Below are positions 1-9,863 of a stretch of 42,651 nucleotides of DNA, piece by piece (the stretch's first letter is position 1; the number at the start of each line of letters is the position of its first letter). This DNA is from Nemertoderma westbladi (taxonomy: Eukaryota > Xenacoelomorpha > Nemertodermatida > Nemertodermatidae), in contig JAUCBJ010008053.1 in assembly GCA_032718475.1 (NCBI GenBank), forward strand, positions 1 to 42,651, given 5' to 3'. The notes beneath the pieces are model-generated. The model worked only from the letters and a program-made list of their open reading frames with translations. It did no database searches and had not been told where the DNA came from. Both the position numbers and the translations under genes were made by a program.

Positions 1-217
1 AGGCAGAGTATTAGGAATGCAAAGTTCAGATCCTCGTGTCTCGGCTAAACCAAGCTCTGGGTAGACCTTGGAAACGACTTGCCTCTTCACACTGACATTG
101 CTTCGTGCGATATTGCTCTCATACCGTATATTAAATAATACATATAGTAGCGTGATGTCCCTCTAACAGTAGCGTATAACGCAAAATAAATCTGTTAAAC
201 CCTTTGACCATCTGTAA

Positions 218-530
218 TTCTAGTCGATTAAGATATCGCGGCACCCACCGATATACTTGAAAGACAAATTCTAGAATCAGTGGTTAACGTCCCCAGACAA
301 GTTCTGGAATAAATCGGTGCCCATCTCAAATATTAATTATTTAATATTTGCAAATCTAATAAATCAAAATCTGTAAAATTCAGATCCTTCAACAATTCTA
401 GTCAATTAAGATATCGTAGCATTTACCGATATTCTTAAAAAGACAATTGTCATAGAATTAAGGATCTTGTGTCCCCAGACATGTTCTGGAATCCAAATAT
501 GTCCATTTAATTATCAAATAATAAAATTTC
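218..530 (+). repeat. Two diverged ~185-bp direct repeats in repeat A
   Basis: The block starting CTAGTCGATTAAGATATCG near 218 recurs near 402 as CTAGTCAATTAAGATATCG. Each block contains CCCCAGACAwGTTCTGGAAT. The same pair is present in the other copy of repeat A (about 33190-33480), so the duplication predates the separation of the copies. Each block contains a decamer, AGACAWGTTC, that fits the p53-family half-site pattern; binding is untested. Confidence 0.6.
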
Positions 531-1320
531 AGGGAATCAATTTAAATTCATGCCTTTTAATGAATTTAATAAATTGCCATTTTTACGCAATTTATAACAT
601 TCCCAAAATTCCATTAATTAATAGATCAAGGGAGCGGAGATTTATTTTATCATGCGTATGAGTGTGGGAAAGTCTCCCAAACATGGTCAATAGCCGATAA
701 AATTCATAAAGTCATGTATAAAACAGAACATTGACTATTAAAGAATTACTATTAAATAACATCCCAGATCTGTATGCATTGGAATCACCCTAATTCTACC
801 GCTAGCTTTGCATAATGTCACCATAGCAACAACCACGCTAGAATTAGAATTGAGTTAAACGAACAATAGAAAGCTTGTCCCATTGAATAGCATAGGGAAT
901 AAATAGTGCACTGATAGTATCCAAGGATACATAATAATACAGTAACATTCTGGAAGGCATTGACTAACGGACAAGTGACCCGAGTGTGTGTAATTTGTGA
1001 CAAGTTGTGTGTGTGGTACTTGTGAGCTTATAGGCGAATGTTACTACTAAGGTGTGTTTACAGTAGCCAGTCGCAATCGTAAAGTAACCTAACTCTCCAA
1101 GGAAAACCTGAAGTACATCTAAGCCTTTGGGACGGACAGTGGAGTGACTTGTGCCGGTTGTCGTTGTCGTTGTGCGGCTACGTCGTTGGCGAAAGTACAG
1201 CGGCGACGACACATCGGCGCTGAGGATCTCGTACTGTCCGGGGGTTGATTGGGGTAGGCAGCGACGCCCGCTCGCCTAAATGTGGACTCATTATAATATG
1301 GATAAACTCATATATAGCAG

Positions 1321-2660
1321 ATATGACGGAGTTGATAGAAGATGGTCTTGGTATCGGGGAGCGATATACTCTACTTTTACAAGCGTTTGTTGATAGCTTA
1401 ATACGCGGCGACGTTAGTCCAACTGCTGCGGAGGACGATGGTCGTTATATCGAACCGCCAATGTCCCAAGAGCAGCTCACGCGTGAGTTGGACTGTAGAA
1501 AATTCGCTGCTCGATATACGCAGCGTAATGGTACGTATATGGGCTTCTTAACTACTGGTCATCCTATCGATTTACACAATACGGACTATGTCGACTATAT
1601 ATCCTGCCCAGCGGAGTCGGAACCATAAACTGAAATTCGAATGCGAAAATTCTATTCGAAATCGACTCGAAAGAAAAGACACTAAAGAAACAAATGGACG
1701 CGGTAACTCCAACGTATATTTGGAATTCTTGATAGAAGCATTGTAACAACAAATAAATATCACCCGCGTTTCCCCTACCAGACGTGCGTCTTTGGTATTA
1801 TTACGATAAATGTCCTAGACCCAGCCAATAAACGGAAAGACATAAACATCCACGGAAACGTTGTGTTAAACACAGTTGTGCTCGTTATATTTACTGGAGT
1901 TCGAGCGAAACTTGTTTGACGTATCACCTATGCTCACTCGGCTCGAACGATCCTGGAGTAAACCTACGATCAGAGTCCCGGAATACTCGGTCAAATTTCC
2001 TCATTCCTTAGTTGGACCTCAGACCTGCGATCCTGATGGTGTCGCGGATCCTCGCGGACTGTATTCACTGTTCAAAGATCTAGTGCTACCCTAACAATTA
2101 ATCGGTAACACTCCGACAGTGATTTCTAGCTAGCCGCCCATCTTACCTAGCCGGATTGTGACGCGGACACCTAATATCACTATCCAACCGTATGGTTGTC
2201 CCCGTTTAACGCGATACAACCCCTCATCAAGGTGAAGGAGAGCGTTGTACGAAACGAGTTAAACGCTATTCTATAAAGATCAAAAAAGAAACCTGCGTTT
2301 GTTCAGATAAACGTAAGTTATAACAGTAAGTCCAATCGATAAACGAATTGGCTTTATCTCAATTCGATTGGGAAATCCAGAATCTCTAAGAAGTTATCGA
2401 ACTTGGACGATCCTATTCTCTGCGAGAGTTTGTGGATGAACGTATCCAGCTACGAGCGGAGGAAAATCAGCTCGAGGAGAAGCATATCGAAACGGCAGAT
2501 ACCTCGACCACAATCCTACACCTTCTGATGCAATCATATTGCACCCTTCACCCAGGAGTTATGGCCCTCCTAGTAAAGTGGCTCCCCCAAAGAGAAAAAG
2601 ACTCTTGCTAGCCTCAAAAAACTGCGTAAACGCCGTCTGCGTAAGAAAGACTAACTGTTC
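1321..2660 (+). pseudogene. Degenerate unknown gene inside repeat A, copy 1
   Basis: An open stretch begins at the ATG at 1323 (MTELIEDGLG...) and runs to 1628, where a small deletion relative to copy 3 breaks the frame. Further open pieces follow at 1876-2094 (containing SPMLTRLERS and LYSLFKDLVL) and 2539-2660 (LHPSPRSYGPPSKVAPPKRK, then a Lys/Arg-rich end). The matching pieces in the 32973-36934 copy preserve the same peptide order, with stops and shifts at different places. That pattern suggests both descend from one reading frame of roughly 450 codons. The middle piece has a Gln/Leu-rich coiled-coil look, and the end is strongly basic. I do not recognise the family. It could be an accessory gene carried within an LTR, or the gene of an unrelated element. 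Confidence 0.4.
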
Positions 2661-3939
2661 AGAGTATCTTTATGTTTTAGAAACTGTGATTTTTATATTT
2701 TATAGACTGAAAATCCCATTTTCTGGGAGCGGTGTAAAAGCTTTTGCTGAATTGTCCGGTTATTTTTCCTTATTTTTCCCGTAAAGTACTCTGTAGTTGG
2801 TTTACCAGGCATAAAAAGGCCGTGTCCTTGCTGTACTGGTGTTTTAGCGGACATAAAAGCTATTTCTTCTGTATTTGTACTTTAGAGGACATAATCCGTA
2901 ATTCCGTGACGTAAAAGCTCGATACTCTTGAAAACAGTGTCGCTACCATGACGACAGCTAGCAGCTGATATTGCCACGTCGACGTTTCTTTGTTTCTCTG
3001 TTCTCTCGTTGTTCAGGTTGACCAATCAGAGCGTTTGTTGTCTTTGTGTTGGAGGTATATACAGAAACTCAGTAGTTCAGTGTTATGTTTTTGCCCAGAG
3101 CCTAAGAACCGGCTTTTGGTGTTTTCAGTTTTTAGTCTTACACTAGGAGGTTTAATTATAAGGACATATATCCTTTAACTACCTGACTCATGGAATCACT
3201 GCTAACTGATCATACATACTGACTGCTGAAACATTGCAAACTCATAACAATCAGTGTTCAGTTGTTGTTTTATACTGCTATTTACTGTCAGTTCTTCATA
3301 ATATGGTTGATGAATTATTATATTTGGAATAACGATAAATAACCCCGAAACCCAATATTCTTGATATACCGAAGGTAAGAGAGAAGGGTTACAGATAAAC
3401 GATTGTGACTTATGTTAAAGTGGTTTGAAGTGAATCTAATGTTATTTGATAGACCCTACATGAGTCAGTCTGTGTTCCTTTTATATGTGACTAAAATCAG
3501 TGAAGATTGGCAGATTAGTGTGCAGTATTGTGCAGCATTGTGTATGAGTGAGTCTGTTAAAGAAGCAATTCCTAAAGAATGCGCCATATATGTGAATTAT
3601 AATTAAGCCATATCGTTGTGAGTAGTTTAAGTCATAACTCTGTTTATATAGATAAAGCGCCACGTCCTAAAGGAACTGTTAATATTTCCCGAAGGTGAAT
3701 AATATTGTCAGAGATTATATAATACTGTCAGTCGAATAATACATTAGGCTTACATAGCAATAAAATTAAACCGTCGAACCCAATCTCCCGGGAATATCCA
3801 GCGGGTGAATGATCGCGCACAGATTGGTTTCGACTAGTGTAGTGAATCAAATACTTGTCATAGACTAAAAACCGATTTAATATCTAGAAGACATCTTAAT
3901 TTGGTGGGTTAAACTGCCAAAGGTCTGAAAGCGCGAACA
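2661..3939 (+). other. Non-coding 3' part of repeat A copy 1
   Basis: No believable gene is seen here. Short ORFs at 2990-3178 and 3412-3606 are not preserved as open frames in the other copies. The last 550 bp form the portion shared by all three copies of repeat A. Confidence 0.5.
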
Positions 3940-4569
3940 ACTGGCCAACGTCTCCTTGCCCTTCTAACGGTTGCCATGGTGACCATTTTATCCATAACAT
4001 CGACTCCGCCCTTGAGATGGTTGTAATCTAATATTATCCGCAGCTGATTCAATGAGGTTTTGCCGAACATGCCTGGGTAGACCTCTGGAAGTTCGGACAA
4101 TATTAATGTTCCGGACTTTTCCTGGTGTATGAGGAGTTTTTGACCACGTAATTTTCCCGTCTTTGGAAACATAATTTGAGTTCTTCTTCTTTGGATTAGC
4201 CTCAGTTGGAGCAGCAACTTCACTACTATCTGTATCACTAGTCAGAGTCATGACTTCTTCGTCGTCTTCGCTGCAAACTTCCTCGTCTTCGCTACAAACT
4301 TCCTCGTCTTCGCTGCAAACTTCCTCGTCTTCGCTGCAAACTTCCTCGTCTTCGCTGCAAACTTCTTCGGTAGAGATATCAGACCCGTTATCACTAGCCT
4401 CTACATCATCTTCACATTGATCAGGAATGACTCCCTCCAAAAATCGAGGATCATAGAACAAATCGAACCGTTTCATCCGATCTCTGCGGGGATAAGTTTT
4501 CCTTTCTCCACCATTACGTGATGGTGGGGTACCGCTTGTACCAGTGGTACTGGTACAGGAACTCATCAT
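3940..4569 (-). pseudogene. piggyBac transposase remnant
   Basis: The N-terminal part reads from the ATG at 4569. It has a basic start, a run of five EEVCSED-type acidic heptads (plus strand about 4250-4370), a Ser/Asp-rich piece, and then WSKTPHTPGKVRNINIVRTS, the entry to the transposase domain. After a frame change near 4030-4070 the next recognisable block is LDYNHLKGGVDVMDKM, the conserved piggyBac DYNxxKGGVDxxD motif that includes a catalytic Asp, followed by RARRRWPVV. The region between, roughly 250 residues with the first two catalytic Asp residues in known family members, is absent. The C-terminal part is cut off at 3940 by repeat A. It cannot encode an active transposase. Family assignment is firm. 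Confidence 0.85.
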
Positions 4570-5112
4570 TTCCAGATTTCTGTATTACAGTACTGTGTTG
4601 TACACAATGTTCAACAGTAGGCCTACTGCGTAGAGTATTTATACAGTAGGTTTATTTATAGGAATACGTAGTGAAATGAAACTAAAACGATGATCTAAAA
4701 TTTACTATGCACTTGAGAGTTAGAGAGACATATCCTTACATTACAGGTAATTGCCAAGAGAGCGTAGCCTTATGCTCGCTCCCGGTGTTTCAATGTCACA
4801 TTCCCTGGTCTCTTTTACTTATCATGAATGTAAACTGAAATTAAATTCCACTTAGGTGTTTCTTTTCGAGATTAAATGCATAAAAAACCATTGGGGTCGT
4901 ATTGACCCCAATGGTCATTGGCGTGGCCAAGGTAATTAAATTCAAATTAAAAGCGTAAATTAAATTTTTGGTGTGCGAAGTTATATGGGTCGTGTAGAGC
5001 ACACAAAAATTGAGGAATTCATGGAATTTCAGCTCCTGAACATTAATTAGACTGAAATGACAACACTTTCAATGTGTCCTTGGGGTCTCAAGACCCCATG
5101 GGAGTCCTTGGG
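4570..5112 (-). other. piggyBac 5' untranslated region and terminal repeat
   Basis: Non-coding DNA lies between the transposase ATG and the TTAA end. It carries two inverted GACCCCA-type blocks, one near 4889-4915 (CATTGGGGTC ... GACCCCAATG) and one at 5083-5112 next to the TTAA. These are typical positions for piggyBac terminal and subterminal inverted repeats. Confidence 0.55.
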
Positions 5113-5116
5113 TTAA

Positions 5117-5392
5117 CTGCAACTCCACTACGAAGATTTCCTTATCAGCCGTACGCCCTTCTGCTTGTGCTTGTATATCATGCTTGGCTTCTATTCCTTC
5201 TAGAACTGCCATTGATTCAGGGCTAGAGGGGGCTAAACCCTTTAACCTCCTACGCAGATTTGCCTCTCCTACTATGACTATATAGGGCTGTAGGTAACGT
5301 GATATCGCATCCATGTCCTCACCTTCTCCAGAATCATCTGAGTCTGTGTGCAGATTGCTTGGTGTTATGGTACCGGAACAGGCTATGTCCAC
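5117..5392 (-). pseudogene. BEL/Pao gag fragment interrupted by piggyBac
   Basis: The minus-strand frame beginning at 5392 contains MDAISRYLQPYIV then GEANLRRRLKGLAPSSPES and AVLEGIEAKHDIQAQA. This aligns with the BEL-P gag piece around 10810-10970 (DAIDIYLSDYQRFV, DEELRRRLEGLSPNSEG, LVLDAIDADM). The match is to a distinctive, otherwise unfamiliar part of gag, so this is a related gag in reverse orientation. Its continuation is cut at 5117 by the piggyBac TTAA. An acidic DSDDSGEGED patch lies ahead of the match. The rest of that gag is not visible in this window. Confidence 0.65.
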
Positions 5393-6242
5393 ACCCGGGC
5401 ATCAATGTTTATTGTTTATTTAAAAAAAGTTTGTAAATTACATCGTTTGCCAGTTGGGCCTAGTTTATTTAATACTGGGTTAATTTTTCGTTTGAGTTTT
5501 TATATTGTATTTCTTTGTATTTCTGCAGCCGTTGGCGGTGGTGGTGGTGCGGCTGCACCGGCAGCTTCTGCGTCCAACACCATGATTAATTTTGTGATGC
5601 CGGGAGTTGGGGGTGGAAAGCAACCTCAACAATCGTACCATGAGAAGGATTCTGGATGTTAAAATACGTTACAAATTCAAGTACCGGTACACTCTGGGGC
5701 GACGAAGTAAGCGGACTTAGCATACGGGTCCCGATGGTTTAACCTTTATCATTTATTTGTCAGTCCATAACTGTCGGGTCGGTCAGTCTAACCTATCTGT
5801 CAACAAATGTTTGTAGGCTAATAACTCAAGTCAATCTTAGATAAAATTAAACCAAACTAGGTAGGCCTATACAATATGTAGTCTATCGAAAGTCTGAAAT
5901 ATAAATTGCGTGGGAGGACTCAGCAGTTCTCCAGTCACCCGCTTGAGGGCCACTAGTTAACGGTTGAAATAGTGGAACCCTGTATGATAAGGCTCCCACG
6001 AAGGTGTACTGTACATCACAGGCTATTGTTATTTTAATATTATTGCTGAAAACATTGTATACTGTTCTTCAGGTGCTTTATTAGTACTAGTTGGTGCTCG
6101 CAATTACCAATATTATTAATACAACGAAATATCACTGAATATCACTGATGGTCGGTCAACCGCCAAAAGATCCAATAGGAGTCTAGAAATTCACGAATTC
6201 ACAAATTCTAGAAATGGCAGGCTACCAACCGACATTCAATAA

Positions 6243-6274
6243 CCCCCCCCCCCCCCCCCCCCCCCCCCTCCCCC
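6243..6274. repeat. Poly-C tract
   Basis: Twenty-six consecutive C residues, then T, then five more C. Length in the genome is likely to vary or be misread. Confidence 0.9.
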
Positions 6275-7127
6275 AACATGCCATACCGTTCCCTTACGTG
6301 CAAATACGTTCCCTTAAGTGCAAATGAATAAACACATCAGAAAATTATAAAAACATAATTGAATTAGGACGGATGATAGAGGCTCGACACGTGTTTGTCC
6401 TGGAAAATTTTTGACCAAATGGAGCCTTTCAAATATGTGTGGACCTTGTCCATTAGTTCAAGTGCGCTCTTTGTGGACAGTGCTACTAGTCTCTTTGTAT
6501 TATTAGTATTAGTGTACCCAGAGAAAGCCGCCCCAATATTACATTATTACAACAACATTTCCATTGGGTAAGAAAGTGGAGGAGAGCCAGGCCCGACTCT
6601 CAATTTTTTACTTTATATTATGCGATCAATTTTCACTCATCGCGTCATGTACCCAGCATGTATGTAACCTTTTGTTAAATTTGTTGGCTATGCGTTTGCG
6701 GCTGTTTGGGCGGGGTGTGGTAGGCCTACACTTTTCACACTGAAACATTTTGGTTGTGAAATGTTACAGGGCACAGCGATCAGAGATATTTCATATATAT
6801 TTTATTATGAGAGGAAGAAGAACATACAACGTTATTTACTATATATGTATCGAAATAATTGTTTTCGGGTTTAACTTGGAAGCCTCCCCAAATAGTTGAT
6901 ATACAATTATATATAAATTATTTCCATGGTCTTGGCAGCATGGTCATTCACCCGTCTTTAGTTAGAAATTTGTTTGCATGAAAGACAGTTTAGTTTAGTT
7001 TTTACTGATTTATTATCTCTTATCTGACTGGGGTAATAATAAAGGATAGGATAAATGGAAGCAAAGTGTGGCAGTGACAAATATTTCCCCGTCACCCTAG
7101 CATCTCTTAAGTATATGATATCTCAAA

Positions 7128-7176
7128 GGGGGAAGTTTGGATTCACTGCATAAATGCAGTTCACCAAACTTCCCCC
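7128..7176. repeat. Long near-perfect hairpin
   Basis: Outer arms GGGGGAAGTTTGG (7128-7140) and CCAAACTTCCCCC (7164-7176) are perfect complements. Inner arms ACTGCAT (7145-7151) and ATGCAGT (7154-7160) are also perfect, closing on a 2-nt AA loop. The two stems are separated only by 4- and 3-nt internal bulges. A further CTTCCCACTTCCCCCAAAT copy follows just downstream. It could be a small inverted-repeat element or a structured RNA. Confidence 0.8.
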
Positions 7177-7522
7177 GAATGCACACTGTAACTTCCCACT
7201 TCCCCCAAATATCCACTGTTGAATTAATTTGAAGCGATATAATAGTACAAAATTGTGTGAGTTTTTAATTGTGTGGTCCATTTGTTATTTGATCTCTATT
7301 TATTGTTTAAAGTGCATTTAATATCACACTGGTTTTTAGAATATTATACTATACAGCCTTATGTTTTATTAATTTATCCAATCGAAGCTTCATAAGGGCC
7401 GGTTATTTGTACGCATATCCCTAATGCGCTCAGTAAGGTCCAAACAACATATTAATATGAAAATAAATTATCTGCAAAGAAAAGAACCCAATAATACACC
7501 ATTTGACCTTATTAAATTTAAC

Positions 7523-8072
7523 CGGTTACATATAACGATTGCGACTTACATTAAAGTGGTTTTGAAGTGAATCTAATGCTATTTCATAGGCACTACATGT
7601 ATTGGTTGTTGTTCTCTTTATATGTGACTAAAATTAGTGAAGGTCGGCAGATCGGTGTGCAGCATTGTGCAGTATTGTGTATGATTGTGACTGATAACAA
7701 AGCATCTCCTAAAGAATGCGCTATATACGTGAATCCATAGCCATCCCGTTGTGTCTAGTTTAAGTCATAACTCTGTTTACATATTTAGAGCGCCACGTCC
7801 TAAAGGAACTGTTAATATTTCCCGAAAGTGAATAATATTTGTCAGAGATTATATATTACGATCAGTCGAATAATACAGTAGGCCTACACCGCAATAAGGT
7901 TAGGCTTCCAAATCCAGTCTCCCGGGTATATCCAGCGGGTGAATGGTCGCGCATAGACTGGCTTCGGCTAATGTAGTGTATCAAATACTCGTCATAGGCT
8001 AAAGTCGATTTATTATCTAGAAGACATCCAAATTTGGCAGGTTAAACTGCTAAAGGTCTGAAAGCGCGAACA
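7523..8072 (+). mobile_element. Repeat A copy 2: candidate truncated 5' LTR of BEL-P
   Basis: This 550-bp stretch differs from 36385-36934 at only about four positions by eye (about 99% identity), while it is much less like copy 1. It starts abruptly at ACCGGTTACAT and ends at the common end GCGCGAACA, immediately before the BEL-P leader. High identity to the copy on the other side of BEL-P is what an LTR pair would show. No clear tRNA-type primer site beginning with TGG follows it. Confidence 0.55.
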
Positions 8073-9863
8073 ATAACAGATATTGCTTCTGTATTGCGGT
8101 AGGCAATAAAGCTGAAGTACCGGTCAACCGGTACCTAGTAGGCCTGACTACCTAACTACCTGGACTGGTACTTATAGCAGTACAGGTATAGCAGTATTAT
8201 TCGATTTTGATAATTGTATACCGGTAGGCCTTAATATTTAATCAGGGACGGCCACCCTGGTTTTTTATTGAGATTTTACTTATTTCTGTCAGGTTTTATT
8301 TATTTGTAGGTTAATATTGAGCAGAAGACGTGTAAGCCTGCTCAGATTGTACAGATAATTTGTAGGCTGGACTGTTGTCTGACTGTCGTTAAGTCTGAAG
8401 GGACTGTAGTGTGTGTAGAGCGTATGTCCGAAAAGTACTAGTTAGGAAAGTAGGGGCTTCCAGTGCTGTGAGGTAAACCCCCTCGAAAGAATAAGTCGTA
8501 CTACTCGGTTAGAACGCATACTAACTAACCATTTCGGAGTCTGCATATACTGTAGTTTATTTAGGCTTGATAGTGGTCTGCCAGCGTTTGGTTTGTACTT
8601 TGTTTGTGTAGTCTGTACGGGTAGCGTAATATTTCTTATTTAGATAATTTGTAGGCTGGATTGTTGTCTGGCTGTTGTTGGGTCTGAAGAGATTGCGGTG
8701 TGTGTGGAGTGTATGTCCGATAAAGTGCCAGTTAGCGTAATATTTATTATTCAGAGTTTATGCGATTATTCGCAACATTCATATCCCCAAGTCTGTTCAA
8801 GTATTTTAACTACTGATTATTGGTTGTATAAGTACTTGTACCTAATTTAGGGTTTAGTGTACAGTGCTTTCCGAAGGTAATTAGTGTGTAGGCAGTATAT
8901 TTGTGTTGTAAAGTGGTTAATTGGCACATTGGTTCTGTTAGACCGCGGTAATTAACTTCTAGGTAGGAACACTCCGTGATACATAACGTAGTACTTATAG
9001 CGATACGGCTATAAGTCGTCAGACGGTGGTATTTTTTCTATCTGGACAACGCAATATATTACTACTGCTTGTTATTTTCAAATTCGTAAAAAATTTGTAC
9101 GTGTAATTTTTGTGTTTATTTAGAGATTGTAATCTCACCCCGAATTGTATGTAATTTGTAGTATTAAATAACTTAGGTAAATTAGAATTATTTGTTTTAG
9201 TGTCCAACAAGTAGCACTTCACTGAGAGCTTACAGCTTCTGTGCAGTGACTCCTTCCCAGAAATAATAACATTTATTTCAAATATTGATAAATCCCATTA
9301 AAACGGGTATATATATTATAAATCAACTCAAACCGATTTATAAAATAGTAGGCCTGCCATACAACAATTAGGTCTCAATATCAGTTGGACTACTGCTTAA
9401 ATAACGGTAATAAAGTAAGTTAAAGTAACCAAGTAACCCCTAAAATTCAGAAATTCAATTATTCTAAAATAATTGATATACCGGTATTTACAATAGGCTT
9501 ATTATATTTATTTCTATAAATTTAGGCTGAAATTATACCGGTATTCTGTAATTAATTCTAGTCCATAATTATACTTATATATACTATAAGTGTAAGCTGT
9601 ATACCGGTATTCACGATAGGCCTATTATATATTTATATATATTTGTGCTGAAATTACATACCGGTATTCTGTGACAAATCTAGTCTGTAATAATACTTAT
9701 ATATATATACTATAAGCATACCGGTATTCTAATATATTATATATATATAACGCTACACTGAGTAGCAGTATCGGTAATTAATTACTAGGCTAACAGTGAT
9801 ACTGAATTACTAGACTTGCTTAAACTGTAACATAGCAGTAGGCATTCAACTGTACAAACAAAC
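8073..9863 (+). other. BEL-P 5' leader with internal repeats
   Basis: About 1.8 kb precede the gag ATG, with no convincing ORF. A ~110-bp block at about 8351-8450 recurs, diverged, at about 8641-8750 (shared words include ATAATTTGTAGGCTGGA and GTATGTCCGA). A second ~120-bp block is tandemly repeated at 9477-9720, each unit opening with ATACCGGTATTy. Many copies of ACCGGTA and TAGGCCTA are scattered through it. This is unusually long for a BEL leader. Confidence 0.45.
9477..9735 (+). repeat. Tandem ~122-bp repeat in the BEL-P leader
   Basis: Two full units (about 9477-9598 and 9600-9716) and the start of a third. Shared order: ATACCGGTATT, AATAGGCnTATTATAT, TGAAATTA, ACCGGTATTCTGT, TAATACTTATATATA, ACTATAAG. 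Units are diverged, so this is an old duplication. Confidence 0.65.

Larger units (their letters stand above)
1..3939 (+). mobile_element. Repeat A copy 1 (candidate giant BEL LTR, left side cut by window)
   Basis: The whole stretch is homologous to 32973-36934, with clear divergence (by eye roughly 15%), and its last 550 bp also match 7523-8072. All three copies end at the same point, in GCGCGAACA, after which the flanks differ completely, so 3939 is a true element end. The left end is at or beyond base 1. The right flank is piggyBac transposase sequence, so this copy inserted into a piggyBac element. It holds degenerate ORFs (see 1321-2660), a pair of about 185-bp direct repeats near 218-530, and a splice-donor-like GAAGGTAAGAG near 3371. 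I infer that it is an LTR because copies 2 and 3 flank BEL-P in LTR positions; an unrelated repeat family is the alternative. Confidence 0.6.
3940..5116 (-). mobile_element. Truncated, internally deleted piggyBac element
   Basis: The minus strand carries piggyBac transposase pieces. The 5' end of the element is at the TTAA at 5113-5116, preceded on the plus strand by CCATGGGAGTCCTTGGG, and a related inverted GGGGTC/GACCCC block lies at 4889-4915. Family knowledge: piggyBac inserts at TTAA and duplicates it. The 3' end is missing because repeat A copy 1 inserted at 3939/3940. The flanking sequence to the right (5117-5392) is a BEL gag fragment, which is therefore the insertion target. Confidence 0.7.
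5393..7522. other. Unassigned interspersed DNA
   Basis: No credible gene is seen. A plus frame ending at 5662 has a Gly/Ala-rich end downstream of a pyrimidine tract and CAG, but nothing supports it as an exon. A 26-base C run lies at 6243-6268 and a strong hairpin at 7128-7176. AGGCCTA motifs occur several times. The region ends abruptly at 7522, where the truncated third copy of repeat A begins. Confidence 0.5.

Noticed and set aside
1-3939. Repeat A as a Helitron or DNA transposon
   Set aside because: No CTRR end with hairpin, no terminal inverted repeat, and no Rep/helicase or transposase motif.
5348-5662. Gly/Ala-rich ORF downstream of a splice-acceptor-like TTTCTGCAG
   Set aside because: Low complexity, no domain, no donor partner or conservation visible.
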